Shown here piece after piece: positions 19,727-19,797 of a stretch of 19,797 nucleotides of DNA. Position 1 is the stretch's first letter. Each line of letters begins with the position of its first letter. The DNA comes from Clostridia bacterium (GTDB lineage Bacteria > Bacillota > Clostridia > Oscillospirales > CAG-272), in NCBI GenBank assembly GCA_900754175.1, contig CAAEBS010000023.1:1-19797 (forward strand), in the 5' to 3' direction. Under the pieces are notes generated by a model. It had not been told where the DNA came from. It saw only the letters and a program-made list of their open reading frames with translations, and did not search any database. Made by a program: the position numbers and the translations under genes.

Positions 19727-19797
19727 GGACCCCTTTCAAAAGACTTTGGGGCAAGGGGTAGGGATATAGCTGACCCGGAGTCTTACCGTTGCGGAAG

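Overview
The window looks like chromosome from a Gram-positive, gut-type Clostridia (probably Oscillospirales-like). The evidence is strong AGGAGG-type ribosome sites, many consensus sigma-A promoters (TTGACA-17-TATAAT) on both strands, lipobox lipoproteins, DUF4234/DUF3784 small membrane proteins, an AzlCD exporter pair, and a dispersed GGGGAAAACTTTTCT-type inverted repeat. No tRNA, rRNA, CRISPR array, integrase or transposase gene was seen.

Left part (1-5700, + strand): small accessory genes in short transcription units, each with a clear promoter and/or terminator. They are a two-part hypothetical protein (182-766), a GNAT acetyltransferase followed by a truncated maltose-acetyltransferase-like gene, a DUF4234 protein with an 80-residue membrane protein, and then a 330-base stretch without a conventional gene. 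That stretch holds a consensus promoter, a roughly 210-nt highly structured RNA with a UUCG-loop terminator, and an 18-codon ORF directly behind it. Next come a small membrane protein with a Gln/Tyr/Asn-rich tail and a tandemly duplicated unit: two about 196-residue membrane-protein paralogues, one followed by a DUF3784 protein and the other by a YdeI/OmdA-family protein.

Middle (5714-9930, - strand): an AraC-family regulator and a GH2 glycosidase, each with its own perfect promoter and a possible AraC operator before the glycosidase. These are followed by azlC (broken by a one-base frameshift) and azlD.

Right part (10057-19285, + strand): a probable surface/glycan locus. It holds a secreted beta-helix protein with a mosaic base composition, a 51-codon small gene, a second beta-helix protein with a Gly-Asp-Asn linker and a C-terminal membrane anchor, a solute-binding lipoprotein without a permease, a beta-propeller-like lipoprotein, an unsecreted propeller paralogue, and an SGNH/GDSL hydrolase lipoprotein. 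A bidirectional terminator closes it. A short MGMT-type alkyltransferase gene (- strand) and a second copy of the dispersed inverted repeat end the window.

A reasonable but unproven reading is that the AraC/GH2 block and the + strand surface block together bind, de-esterify and degrade a plant or mucus glycan. The least explained elements are the structured RNA with its 18-codon ORF, the mosaic beta-helix gene with the 51-codon gene beside it, and the paired propeller proteins.
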